From the NCBI GenBank assembly GCA_963817065.1, contig CAWFMO010000002.1, positions 372,001-436,000 of the forward strand: 64,000 bases of DNA, read 5' to 3'. Numbering within the stretch: the first letter of the stretch is position 1; each line of letters opens with the position of its first letter. This DNA is from CAWFMO01 sp963817065. GTDB lineage: Bacteria > Actinomycetota > Thermoleophilia > Solirubrobacterales > 70-9. The notes under the pieces were generated by a model. The model was not told the DNA's origin. It ran no database searches and worked only from the letters and a program-made list of their open reading frames with translations. Shown here piece by piece: positions 34,567 to 42,893 of the stretch. The translations under genes and the position numbers were made by a program.

Positions 34567-35700
34567 GTGCGCCGGGGTCTCGCAGCCGCGCTCGCGGCTT
34601 CACTGATCATCGTCCTCGCGGGCTGCGGGGACGACGAGGAAGGCGGCCAGGAGACCGCGACCGGCGAGGCGACGAGCACCGCGGCCTCCGGCGGCGATGG
34701 CGTCGGGCTCGAGAAGGTCGGCGACTTCGACACACCTGTCTACGTCGCCCAGCCGCCCGGCGGCGAGGACCTCTACGTCGTCGAGCGCGACGGGCGGGTG
34801 AAGATCGTCCGCGACGGCGAGACGCTCTCGAAGCCGTTCCTCGACATCTCCGACCAGACCGCGACCGACGTCGAGCAGGGACTGCTCTCGATCGCCTTCG
34901 CCCCCGATTACGAGCAGACGGGCCTGCTCTACGCCTACGTCACCGGAACCGACGGGAAGCAGCGCGTGGTCGAGTTCAAGCGCTCGGCCGATGACCCCGA
35001 CAGCGTCGAATCGGGCGAGCCGCGCACCGTGCTCGAGATGGACGACTTCGCGCCCAACCACAACGGCGGGCTGATCGTCTTCGGCGAGGACGGGCAGCTT
35101 TACGTGGGCACCGGCGACGGGGGCGGGGCGGGCGACCCGCGGCGCAACGCGCAGAACAGGAACAGCCTGCTCGGCAAGCTCCTGCGCCTCGACCCGCGCG
35201 CTCGCGGGCAAGAGCCCGAGATCTACGCCTACGGGCTGCGCAATCCGTGGCGCTTCGACTTCGACGAGCAGGGCGGCAACCTCGTGATCGCCGACGTCGG
35301 CCAGGACTCCCAGGAGGAGGTCGACATCGTCAGGACGGCCGACGCCCAGGGAGCCAACTTCGGCTGGTCGGCGTTCGAGGGCACCGAGCCGTTCAACGAG
35401 GATCAGTCGGCGCCGGGGGCGATCGAGCCCGCGCACACATACGGCCGCGACCAAGGCTGCTCGATCACCGGCGGCTACGTGGTCCGCGACCCGGCGCTGC
35501 CGGCGCTCGCCGGGCGCTACGTCTACTCGGACTTCTGCTCGGGCAAGCTGCGCAGCTTCAAGATCGAGGGAACGAGCGCCGCCGACGACAAGCCGCTCGG
35601 GCTCGACGTCCCCGCGACGAGCTCGTTCGGGATCGACAACGCCGGGCAGATCTACGCAACTTCGTTCGAGGGACCGGTTTACCGACTCGTACCGAAATGA
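34567..35700 (+). CDS. PQQ-dependent sugar dehydrogenase-like lipoprotein, copy 1
   Basis: The 377-residue protein begins with a lipoprotein signal ending LAGC (Cys20) and folds as the six-bladed PQQ-type aldose/sorbosone dehydrogenase propeller. The catalytic His sits in PNHNGGLIVFGEDGQLYVGTGDGG, the PQQ-binding Arg in YAYGLRNPWRF, and the repeating blade patterns are DVGQDSQEEVD, GANFGWSAFEG and GCSITGGYVVRDP. GTG start at 34567. Its stop overlaps the ATG of copy 2. Members oxidise aldoses outside the membrane and pass electrons to quinone or cytochrome; the sugar is unknown. No pqq genes are in the window. Confidence 0.9.
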   Translation: MRRGLAAALAASLIIVLAGCGDDEEGGQETATGEATSTAASGGDGVGLEKVGDFDTPVYVAQPPGGEDLYVVERDGRVKIVRDGETLSKPFLDISDQTATDVEQGLLSIAFAPDYEQTGLLYAYVTGTDGKQRVVEFKRSADDPDSVESGEPRTVLEMDDFAPNHNGGLIVFGEDGQLYVGTGDGGGAGDPRRNAQNRNSLLGKLLRLDPRARGQEPEIYAYGLRNPWRFDFDEQGGNLVIADVGQDSQEEVDIVRTADAQGANFGWSAFEGTEPFNEDQSAPGAIEPAHTYGRDQGCSITGGYVVRDPALPALAGRYVYSDFCSGKLRSFKIEGTSAADDKPLGLDVPATSSFGIDNAGQIYATSFEGPVYRLVPK

Positions 35701-36849
35701 CCGCCCTCCGGACCTCCCTAGCCCTCGCCGCCGCGCTCGTCGCGCTGCTTCGCCGCGGCGCCCGGCGCCTCGGGGAAGGTCAAGCTCGCCAAGGTCGGCA
35801 GCTTCAACCAGCCCGTCTACGTCAGCTCGGCCCCCGGCACCCCGGGCCTGCTCGTCGTCGAGCAGCCGGGCCGCGTCGTCGCCGTGGTCAAGGGCAAGAA
35901 GCGCAAGGCGCCGTTCCTCGACATCCGCGGGATCGTCCAGGCCGGAGGCGAGCAGGGCCTGCTCTCGATCGCCTTCGCGCCCGACTACGCCTCGAGCGGG
36001 CTCTTCTACGCCTACTACACGAACAGGGGCGGCGACAACGTGGTCGCCGAGTTCCGCCGCTCCTCGACCTTCAGAGCCGACCCGGGGAGCAACCGGACCG
36101 TGCTCGAGATCCCCCACCCCGGCGAGAGCAACCACAACGGCGGCCAGATCCAGTTCGGCCCCGACGGCTTCCTCTACATCGGCACGGGCGACGGCGGCGG
36201 CGCCGGCGACACCGACAACAGCGCCCAGAACGTCGAGAGCCTGCTCGGCAAGATCCTGCGCATCGACCCCCGCCCCTCCGGCTCGGCGGCCTACAGCTCG
36301 CCGGCCTCGAACCCGTTCGCGAGCGTCGCCGGCCGCGACGAGATCTACTCGCTCGGGCTGCGCAACCCGTTCCGGTTCTCGATCGAGACGGGCGCGTTTC
36401 CGAGCATCGTGATCGGCGACGTCGGCCAGAACCGCTTCGAGGAGGTCGACTTCGAGACGCTCGCCGACGCCAACGGCGCCAACTTCGGCTGGAACGACTT
36501 CGAGGCCTTCACATCGTTCGAGGGCGCGACCGGCCCGGCGCCGAGCCGCCACGACCGCCCGATCTTCGCTTACTCGATCGGCGGCAAGCGCTGCGCGCTG
36601 ATCGGCGGATACGTCGTCAGCGACCCGAATCTCGGCGGCCTCCGCGGCCGCTACGTGTACGGCGACTTCTGCGACGGCGTGATCCGCAGCTTCATCCCGA
36701 CCCTCGGCGGCGCGCAGAAGGTGCGCAGGGTCGGGGTCAAGGTCGAGGAGCTGAGCTCGTTCGGCGAGACCGCGGACGGAAAGCTGTTCGCGACCTCGCT
36801 CGCGGGGCCCGTCTACCGCTTCGTGCGCGGCAAGTCGCGCAAGCGCTGA
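35697..36849 (+). CDS. PQQ-dependent sugar dehydrogenase, copy 2, with apparent frameshift in the signal region
   Basis: The ATG at 35697 starts a good signal peptide (MTALRTSLALAAALVAL), then the frame becomes unlike the family. One base further, at about 35747-35753, a frame opens that reads FAAAPGASGKVKLAKVGSFN and continues as a complete propeller. It includes SNHNGGQIQFGPDGFLYIGTGDGG, YSLGLRNPFRF, DVGQNRFEEVD and RCALIGGYVVSDP. In that frame the only start is GTG 35884, which would remove the secretion signal and the first propeller strands. So a 1-base insertion, a sequencing error or a programmed shift must be assumed. No premature stop occurs after the shift, and the catalytic residues are intact. 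Confidence 0.78.
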
Positions 36850-36899
36850 CCTTCGCTTGAGACCCGCTCTGTAGGCTGCGCCGAGTTTTGCTGGCGCCG

Positions 36900-38162
36900 A
36901 TGAGGATCAGAGCGGCCGCGCTCGCGGCCACGGGGGCTCTCGCGCTCGCGCTCTCCGCCTGCGGCGACGACGGCGGCGGGGCCGAGACCGAGACCGTCGC
37001 CAAGCCGCCGCCGGTCAACGTCGAGCCGCCGGGCAAGCGCGTCGCGAGGCTCGACCGGATCGCGGGGATCGGCGCTCCGACCTACATCAATCAGCCCGAC
37101 GGCGAGAACAGGCTGCTGTTCGTGACCACCAAGCAGGGCTACGTCTATGTGATCAAGAACGACAAGCTGATCCAGGAGCCGTTCCTCGACCTCAAGGACG
37201 AGGTCAACTCGACCAAGTCCGAGCAGGGAATGTTCTCGATCGAGTTCACCCCCGATTACGCGAAGAGCGGGCGCTTCTACGTCTCCTACACGCTCGAGGA
37301 CAACAGCGTCCAGGTCGACGAGTACAAGCGCTCGGCCGACTCCCCGCTGCTCGCCGACCCCGACTCGCGCCGCCCGATCATCAACGCCGAACACGGCAAG
37401 GGCAGGCGCAACCAGCACAACGGCGGCCAGCTCCAGTTCGGCCCCGACGGCTACCTCTGGATCGGCTTCGGCGAGGGCGGGCCGGTGATGAAGCCGTTCG
37501 TCTCCAATCGCGCCCAGCAGCGCGCCGTCCTGCTCGGCAAGATCATCCGCATCGACCCGCTCAAGCCGACCGGCGATCTGCCGTACAGCATCCCGCCCGA
37601 CAACCCCTACGTCGATCAGGCCGGGGTCCGGCCCGAGATCTACTTCTACGGACTGCGCAACCCCTGGCGCTTCTCGTTCGACTCGAAGACCGGCGACATG
37701 CTGATCGGCGACCCCGGCGCCGCCGACTTCGAGGAGGTCGACTTCGTGCCCAACGGGACGCTCAAGGGCGCCAACTTCGGCTGGCCGCGCTTCGAGGCCA
37801 ACAAGCCGTTCCGCAAGGACCACGAGCTGATCGGCCCCGGCGAGCTGACCGAGCCGATCTTCACCTACGGCCACGACAAGGGCTGCTCGATCATCGGCGG
37901 CTACGTGATCCGCGACCCGCGCATTCCCTCGCTCGACGGCCGCTATATCTACAGCGACGCCTGCTCGGGCGACCTGCGGACGTTCATCCCGACCCCCGAC
38001 GGGGCCAAGGACGATCGCTCGCTCGGCCTGCGGCTCTCGCCGACGAAGCTGTTCGGGGTCGTCTCCTTCGGCGAGGGCAGCGACCGGCGGATCTACGCGG
38101 CGAGCTTCAGCGGCGGCGTCTACGCGCTCAACCCCGAGCCACAGAGCGCCGCCGCGAAATGA
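36900..38162 (+). CDS. PQQ-dependent sugar dehydrogenase-like lipoprotein, copy 3
   Basis: The 420-residue protein has a lipoprotein signal with lipobox LSAC (Cys21) and GDDGGG spacer, then the same propeller: QHNGGQLQFGPDGYLWIGFGEGG, YFYGLRNPWRF, DPGAADFEEVD, GANFGWPRFEA and GCSIIGGYVIRDP. The catalytic His is preserved, but TGDGG is altered to FGEGG and the following loop is longer (KPFVSNRAQQRAVLLG). ATG 36900 gives a normal signal peptide; a TTG at 36888 is in frame. Its stop overlaps the start of copy 4. Confidence 0.88.
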   Translation: MRIRAAALAATGALALALSACGDDGGGAETETVAKPPPVNVEPPGKRVARLDRIAGIGAPTYINQPDGENRLLFVTTKQGYVYVIKNDKLIQEPFLDLKDEVNSTKSEQGMFSIEFTPDYAKSGRFYVSYTLEDNSVQVDEYKRSADSPLLADPDSRRPIINAEHGKGRRNQHNGGQLQFGPDGYLWIGFGEGGPVMKPFVSNRAQQRAVLLGKIIRIDPLKPTGDLPYSIPPDNPYVDQAGVRPEIYFYGLRNPWRFSFDSKTGDMLIGDPGAADFEEVDFVPNGTLKGANFGWPRFEANKPFRKDHELIGPGELTEPIFTYGHDKGCSIIGGYVIRDPRIPSLDGRYIYSDACSGDLRTFIPTPDGAKDDRSLGLRLSPTKLFGVVSFGEGSDRRIYAASFSGGVYALNPEPQSAAAK

Positions 38163-39358
38163 CCAAGGGCCGGAGCCGCCGGCGCCTGGAGACGATCGCG
38201 GCCGCGGCCCTGGCGGCGGCCGCCGTGGTGATCGGCGTCGGCCGCGACGACGGCCCGAAGCTCGGCGCCAAGGAGCTGAAGCTGGAGAAGATCGGCCAGT
38301 TCCGCGAGCCGGTCTATCTCGCCCAGCCCCCGAAGGAGGACGACCTGCTGTTCGTGGTCGGGCGGCGGGGCGCGGTCTGGGTCCTGAAGGACGAGAAGCG
38401 CCAGCCGCGGCCGTTCCTCGACATCAAGAAGCGGGTCAAGGCGAAGGGAACCGAGCAGGGGCTGTTCTCGATCGCCTTCTCGCCCGACTACGAGGACGAT
38501 GGGCTCTTCTACGTCTCTTACACGGGCCACGGCGGCGACATGCGGATCCTCGAGTTCAAGCGCTCGGCGGACCCGCTGCGCGCCGACCGCGCCAGCGCCC
38601 GCAACGTCCTGCGGATACGCCAGAACTCCTCCAAGCACCACGGCGGGCAGCTCGTCTTCGGCCCCGACCGCCTGCTCTACGTCGGCTCCGGCGACGGCGG
38701 CCCCTCCTACGACCCCCACGAGGTCGGCCAGAGCCGCGCGACCCTGCTCGGCAAGCTGCTGCGGATCAACCCGCGCAAGAAGGGCCGGCGCCCGTACACG
38801 ATCCCGCGCGACAACCCGTTCAAGCGCCGCCACGGTCGCGACGAGATCTACGCCTACGGACTCCGCAACCCCTGGCGCTTCTCCTTCGACCGCGCGACCG
38901 GCGCCCTGGCGATCGGCGACGTCGGCCAGGACCGCTTCGAGGAGATCGACATCGTCGCCGCGGGCGGGGCGAGGGGCGCGAACTTCGGCTGGTCGGCCTA
39001 CGAGGGCTTCGGGCGCCTCAACGGCGGCGTCCGGCGAAAGACGACGGTCCTCCCGACGCTCGCCTATCCGCACCGCAAGGGGGCCTGCGCGGTGACCGGG
39101 GGCTACGTCGTCCGCGACCCCCAGCTCGCGCGGATCAGGGGCCGCGAGCTGGTCGGCAGGTACCTGTTCGCCGACTACTGCACCGGCCGGCTGCGGGCCT
39201 TCCGCCCCGGGCTCGGCAAGGGCGAGCCGGGGCGCGACCACGGCCTCGGCCTCCGGGTCCCCTACCTGGTCTCGTTCGGCGAGGACCGCTCGGGCCACCT
39301 CTACGCGATCTCGCAGAAGGGCTCCGTCTACCGGATCATCGCGACGCGCAAGCGCTGA
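38159..39358 (+). CDS. PQQ-dependent sugar dehydrogenase-like protein, copy 4
   Basis: The 399-residue protein starts with a basic stretch and one hydrophobic helix (ETIAAAALAAAAVVIGV), likely a membrane anchor or uncleaved signal because no lipobox or AXA site is evident. Propeller motifs are KHHGGQLVFGPDRLLYVGSGDGG, YAYGLRNPWRF, DVGQDRFEEID, GANFGWSAYEGFG and GACAVTGGYVVRDP. The His of the active site is kept within KHHGG. It is the last of four, and a separate secreted-protein gene follows after 106 nt. Start ATG overlaps the preceding stop by 4 nt. Confidence 0.88.
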   Translation: MTKGRSRRRLETIAAAALAAAAVVIGVGRDDGPKLGAKELKLEKIGQFREPVYLAQPPKEDDLLFVVGRRGAVWVLKDEKRQPRPFLDIKKRVKAKGTEQGLFSIAFSPDYEDDGLFYVSYTGHGGDMRILEFKRSADPLRADRASARNVLRIRQNSSKHHGGQLVFGPDRLLYVGSGDGGPSYDPHEVGQSRATLLGKLLRINPRKKGRRPYTIPRDNPFKRRHGRDEIYAYGLRNPWRFSFDRATGALAIGDVGQDRFEEIDIVAAGGARGANFGWSAYEGFGRLNGGVRRKTTVLPTLAYPHRKGACAVTGGYVVRDPQLARIRGRELVGRYLFADYCTGRLRAFRPGLGKGEPGRDHGLGLRVPYLVSFGEDRSGHLYAISQKGSVYRIIATRKR

Positions 39359-39464
39359 GCACAGAATCGCCGCACCCGCGTGACTTCTGGACGAATCTCT
39401 GATAGTCATGCCTGTCCCAGGGAGCGCACAGGGAGTGCCCCACCGGAGGAGAGGAGATTCACCC

Positions 39465-40736
39465 ATGGATCAGGAGAGATCGGGGCGCCGTATGCGCGGA
39501 CTGAGCAAAGTTCGCGTGTTCATCGTCGCCGCGCTGGCGACTTGTGCCTTCGCCGCCGTCTCGGCGGGTTCCGCGCAAGCGGCCCCGTTCAGCATCGCAG
39601 CCAACTTCGGCTACGCGAGCATCGGCTGCGCACCGCCCGACTGCACGCTCGACCACGAGCAGATCCTGGCGCCGCCCGACTCGGCGACGATCAGCGGCGA
39701 CAACACCGGCGGCACGATCACGATCCCGCCCGGCCTGCTGCTCTCGCGGACCTTCGAAGTCGGGCTCCCCGACCCCCCGAATCCGGACATCCCCCTCGAC
39801 GTGACCCTGAACCTGATCGCGGTGGATCCGATCACCGGCGCATTTGCCCCCGGCACCGGCGGGTTGACCCTGAGCGCGCCGCATGTCAAGGCGACCGCCC
39901 AGGCCGACTTCGATGGAAACCCAATCGACTGCACGATTGACCCGATCGCGCTGCTGCTCTCGACCGAGCCGGGCACGGGATACGACACGGGAGTGCGCTT
40001 CAACCACCCCGACCTCTCCGGCCCGGGGGCGATCTCCGCCGGCTGGACCGACGTTCCGGTCCCCGCGGCGACGAACATTCTCGACCCGTTCAGCATCGTC
40101 GCCTGCCCGATTCTCGACAGCTTCATCGACGGCCCGGGCGGGGTCTGGCTCTCGAAGGACCTCTCGACGATCGGCGCTCCGCCCGCGGTGGCGACGCTCG
40201 CGACGACCCCCGTCTCGCCGAACGAGAACAACCTGCCGCTCGTGCGCGGTACAGGCGCCGCAGAGCCCGGCCACGTCCTGGTCTGGGCCAACAACCCCAC
40301 GTGCATGGGCCCGGCGACCACATTCGGGACCAGCGCGGCTTACAACGGCGCCGGCATCCCGCTCGCGGTCGCCGAGGACACGACGACCCAGATCACCGTC
40401 CGAGTGATCGACGGCGCCGAAAGGGTGTCCTCGTGCGGTCCGTCGATCAACTACACCGAACCGGTGGCGCCGCCCGACGCCGACGGCGACGGCGACCCGG
40501 ATTCGACCGACAACTGTCCCGCGATCGTCAACCCGGGCCAGGAGGACAACGACAACGACGGACTCGGCAATGCGTGCGACTCGACGCCGAACGGCCCGCC
40601 GAGCACTGGCGGCGGTGGCGGCACAGCCACCACACCCCCCGTGACCACGCCCGCGCCCGCGCCCGCGGCGAAGAAGTGCAAGAAGCCGCGGAAGCTGAAG
40701 AAGGGCAAGTGCGTCAAGAAGAAGAAAAAGAAGTAA
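39465..40736 (+). CDS. Secreted protein with thrombospondin-3-type calcium repeats and Lys/Cys-rich tail
   Basis: The 423-residue protein has a Sec signal (basic RRMRGLSKVR, hydrophobic core, cleavage near GSAQAAP). Most of it is a beta-rich extracellular region; LVWANNPTCMG and a few cysteines are visible. Near the C-terminus is DADGDGDPDSTDNCPAIVNP and DNDNDGLGNACD, a thrombospondin type 3 repeat binding Ca2+. A Gly/Thr/Pro-rich linker leads to a tail with KKCKK, KLKKGKC and six terminal lysines. ATG 39465 is chosen because GAGGAG lies 8 nt upstream; an in-frame ATG at 39408 would give an odd N-terminus. The tail is likely for surface retention. Confidence 0.8.
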   Translation: MDQERSGRRMRGLSKVRVFIVAALATCAFAAVSAGSAQAAPFSIAANFGYASIGCAPPDCTLDHEQILAPPDSATISGDNTGGTITIPPGLLLSRTFEVGLPDPPNPDIPLDVTLNLIAVDPITGAFAPGTGGLTLSAPHVKATAQADFDGNPIDCTIDPIALLLSTEPGTGYDTGVRFNHPDLSGPGAISAGWTDVPVPAATNILDPFSIVACPILDSFIDGPGGVWLSKDLSTIGAPPAVATLATTPVSPNENNLPLVRGTGAAEPGHVLVWANNPTCMGPATTFGTSAAYNGAGIPLAVAEDTTTQITVRVIDGAERVSSCGPSINYTEPVAPPDADGDGDPDSTDNCPAIVNPGQEDNDNDGLGNACDSTPNGPPSTGGGGGTATTPPVTTPAPAPAAKKCKKPRKLKKGKCVKKKKKK

Positions 40737-40754
40737 CGAGCTGAGGAGAGACGG

Positions 40755-40792
40755 TTAACGACGAACGCCCCGCGAGGGGCGTTCGTCGTTAA
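40755..40792. terminator. Long perfect hairpin with GNRA loop
   Basis: A perfect 17-bp stem (40755-40771 with 40776-40792) closed by a GCGA tetraloop lies between two convergent genes. There is no long T-run on either side, so it may block both transcripts by structure or protect 3' ends. Confidence 0.7.
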
Positions 40793-40822
40793 CGATTGAA
40801 CCTAGGCGGGCTGACGCCTGAC

Positions 40823-41191
40823 CTAGGCGGGGATCTCTTCCCCGGTGTGCGACTGGAGCACTTCCTCGCCCTCTTCGCCGGTGCGGATGCGAACCGCCTC
40901 CTCCACCGGCAGGACGAAGATCTTGCCGTCGCCGACCTCGCCCGTGCGGGCGTGCTTGAGGATCGTCTCGACGACGAGACCCTTCTCCTTGTCTTCGACC
41001 ACGCACTCGATCTTGAGCTTCGGCCTGACGTTCACCGTCAGGGTCGAGCCGCGGTATGTCTCGACGACGCCCTTCTGCCGTCCGGATCCCTTGACCTCCG
41101 TGATCGTCAGGGACGGGATGCCCTTTTCGAGCAACTCGGTCCGGATCGGCTCGAACGCCTCGTGACGGATGAACGCTTCGATCTTCTTCAT
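40823..41191 (-). CDS. glnB: PII signal-transduction protein lacking Tyr51
   Basis: The 122-residue protein belongs to the PII family, which reads ATP/ADP and 2-oxoglutarate and controls the ammonium transporter. Conserved residues are GRQKG (37-41, Gln39), Tyr46, Arg47, Gly48, Lys58, and the C-terminal ARTGEVGDGKIFVLPVEEAVRIRTGEEG. However, the usual T-loop Tyr51 target of uridylylation or adenylylation is Leu51, while Ser49 is present. It therefore may not be modified by GlnD. The ATG at 41191 shares one base with the TGA of the ammonium-transporter gene. An in-frame TTG at 41194 is possible but less likely. Confidence 0.92.
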   Translation of the reverse strand: MKKIEAFIRHEAFEPIRTELLEKGIPSLTITEVKGSGRQKGVVETYRGSTLTVNVRPKLKIECVVEDKEKGLVVETILKHARTGEVGDGKIFVLPVEEAVRIRTGEEGEEVLQSHTGEEIPA

Positions 41192-42669
41192 CAATTCACC
41201 CCCTCACGCGTTGCTGGTCGATCGGACGGTGATGCCATCGTGCTGAGCGCCGGCTGGCCAGCTGGGAGATGGCCGCTGGCGGCGCCGGGGTACTCGGGCT
41301 GCGGAATGAACTGCTCCGGGTATCCATACATCCCGTGCGAGCTGATGTCGAGCCCTGCGTCCTCTTCGTCTTCGGGGACGCGGAGTCCGAACGTGGCCTT
41401 GATTGCCCCGAACGTGGCCAGGGAGATCACGAACACGAGCGCGAATATCGCCGCGACGCCGACCGCCTGGACGGCCAGTTGGCCGACACCCGCGGACAGC
41501 GACGCGTCGCCGAACACCCCGTACCAGACGCCCGGAGCGGCACCGTCGAGGATCAGCCGCTCGGAGCCGAACAGGCCGACCGAGAGCGTGCCCCAGATAC
41601 CGGCGAGCCCGTGCGCGGAGAGCGCGCCGACCGGGTCGTCGAGGTACTTGTCGATCGCGAGCACGCCGTAAACGACGATCACGCCCGCGACGGCGCCGAT
41701 GATCGGAGCCGCCCAGAACTCGACGAAACCCGACGGAGCCGTGATCCCGACCAGACCGGCGATCGCGCCGTTGCCGGCCATGCCGACGTCGAGCGACTTG
41801 GTCTTGGCGTAAATCGTCGCCGAGGCGGCGATCACACCGGCCGAAGCGGCCAGCTGGGTGTTGAGCGCGACCTCCGCGAACAGGTTGTCGCTCGTCCCGA
41901 AGGTCGAACCGGCGTTGAAGCCGTACCAACCGACCCAGAGGATGAAGACGCCGAGGCCGACGAGTGGCATCGAATGTCCCGGAATCGCCCGCGGCTTGCC
42001 GTCGGGGCCGTACTTGCCCTTTCGGGCGCCGAGCAGGATCAACGCCGCCAGGGCACCGACCGCACCGGTGAGGTGGACCACCGACGAACCGGCGAAGTCC
42101 ATCACCGGCTTGCCGCCGACGTCGGACAGCAGACCGCCGCCGTAGACGCCGTGAGCGACGAGCGGATAGATGACCGCGCCGAACACGGCCGCGTAGATCA
42201 CATAGGCGACGAACTTGATCCGCTCGAGCGTCGTCCCCCAGACGATCGCCAGGGAGACCGCCGCGAACAGCATCCCGAACAGCATCAACGCCGCGTCGGT
42301 ACCGCCGACGATCGTTCCGGCGATGTCCTGCCCGTGATGGAAGAAGAACCCTTCCGTCCCGATGATGTCGTTCCCGGAGAGCGAAGAGATCCCGAATCCG
42401 ACCGCCCACCAGGCGATCGTCAGGACGCTGAGGTTGACGAGGATCTTGGCCACGCCGGCCCCGACGTTCTTGCCTCGGGAGAACCCGATCTCGAGAAACA
42501 TGAAGCCCGCCTGCATCAGCAGGACGAGGACGGCGGCGACCATCACCCAGGTGATGTCCAGCTCGCCCTTCAGCGTCTCGATGTCGGCAGCTTGCGCAAA
42601 CGCAGACCCGGGCAGGACGAGCCCGACCAGCAATGCGAGCGCGGCGCCAATGCCGAACTTGGTTTTCAT
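41191..42669 (-). CDS. amtB: Ammonium transporter
   Basis: The 492-residue protein has a signal-like N-terminus (MKTKFGIGAALAL... AFAQA) and about 11 transmembrane helices. It has GFMFLEIGFSRGKNV, the pore twin-histidine regions SSVVHLTGAVGAL and ALSAHGLAGIWGTL, and FILWVGWYGFNAGSTF. It imports ammonium or ammonia. The C-terminal cytoplasmic tail ends in a long segment after residue about 440 (VPEDEEDAGLDISSHGMYGYPEQF) as expected for PII contact, but with another 30-40 Pro/Ser-rich residues. ATG 42669 is preceded by GGAAAGGGA. Genes amtB-glnB are coupled in that order, as in many Actinobacteria; no glnD is adjacent. Confidence 0.95.
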   Translation of the reverse strand: MKTKFGIGAALALLVGLVLPGSAFAQAADIETLKGELDITWVMVAAVLVLLMQAGFMFLEIGFSRGKNVGAGVAKILVNLSVLTIAWWAVGFGISSLSGNDIIGTEGFFFHHGQDIAGTIVGGTDAALMLFGMLFAAVSLAIVWGTTLERIKFVAYVIYAAVFGAVIYPLVAHGVYGGGLLSDVGGKPVMDFAGSSVVHLTGAVGALAALILLGARKGKYGPDGKPRAIPGHSMPLVGLGVFILWVGWYGFNAGSTFGTSDNLFAEVALNTQLAASAGVIAASATIYAKTKSLDVGMAGNGAIAGLVGITAPSGFVEFWAAPIIGAVAGVIVVYGVLAIDKYLDDPVGALSAHGLAGIWGTLSVGLFGSERLILDGAAPGVWYGVFGDASLSAGVGQLAVQAVGVAAIFALVFVISLATFGAIKATFGLRVPEDEEDAGLDISSHGMYGYPEQFIPQPEYPGAASGHLPAGQPALSTMASPSDRPATREGVN

Positions 42670-42893
42670 ATCTGTGTTCCCTTTCCATGCCCGCCGCGGG
42701 CATACGCCCCGACGGTCGCGGTTATCAGCGATCACCGTATGGACGCCGGGGCGGCCGGTCTTTGGACCGCTGTCGAAAAAGGGCGGTCCGCGATTCTCCG
42801 ATCGGTCGGGTGCGTAACGGCACAAGCCCTGGCCAGCCAGCCAGGAGTAGTCTGGGCGGCGACAGGCACTAACTCTGAGGAGAGGGGCTACGC
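42670..42893. other. Divergent intergenic region between amtB and the aldehyde dehydrogenase gene
   Basis: 224 nt carry both promoters, though neither matches a consensus strongly. CCTGGC-CAGCCA-GCCAGG (42828-42845) is an inverted repeat close to the dehydrogenase start and might be an operator. GAGGAGAGG upstream of 42894 is that gene's ribosome-binding site. Confidence 0.5.

Noticed and set aside
34600..36552. Minus-strand open frame opposite the sugar dehydrogenases
   Set aside because: Repeats in its translation (about every 300 codons) merely mirror the repeated sense genes.
39408..39464. Upstream ATG start for the TSP3-repeat secreted protein
   Set aside because: It would place a Pro/Arg-rich segment ahead of the signal peptide, and the strong GAGGAG site lies just before the ATG at 39465 instead.
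42831..42845. Short GCCA tandem repeat near the aldehyde dehydrogenase start
   Set aside because: Only three units; too short to call a variable repeat or array. It is mentioned only as part of the palindrome.
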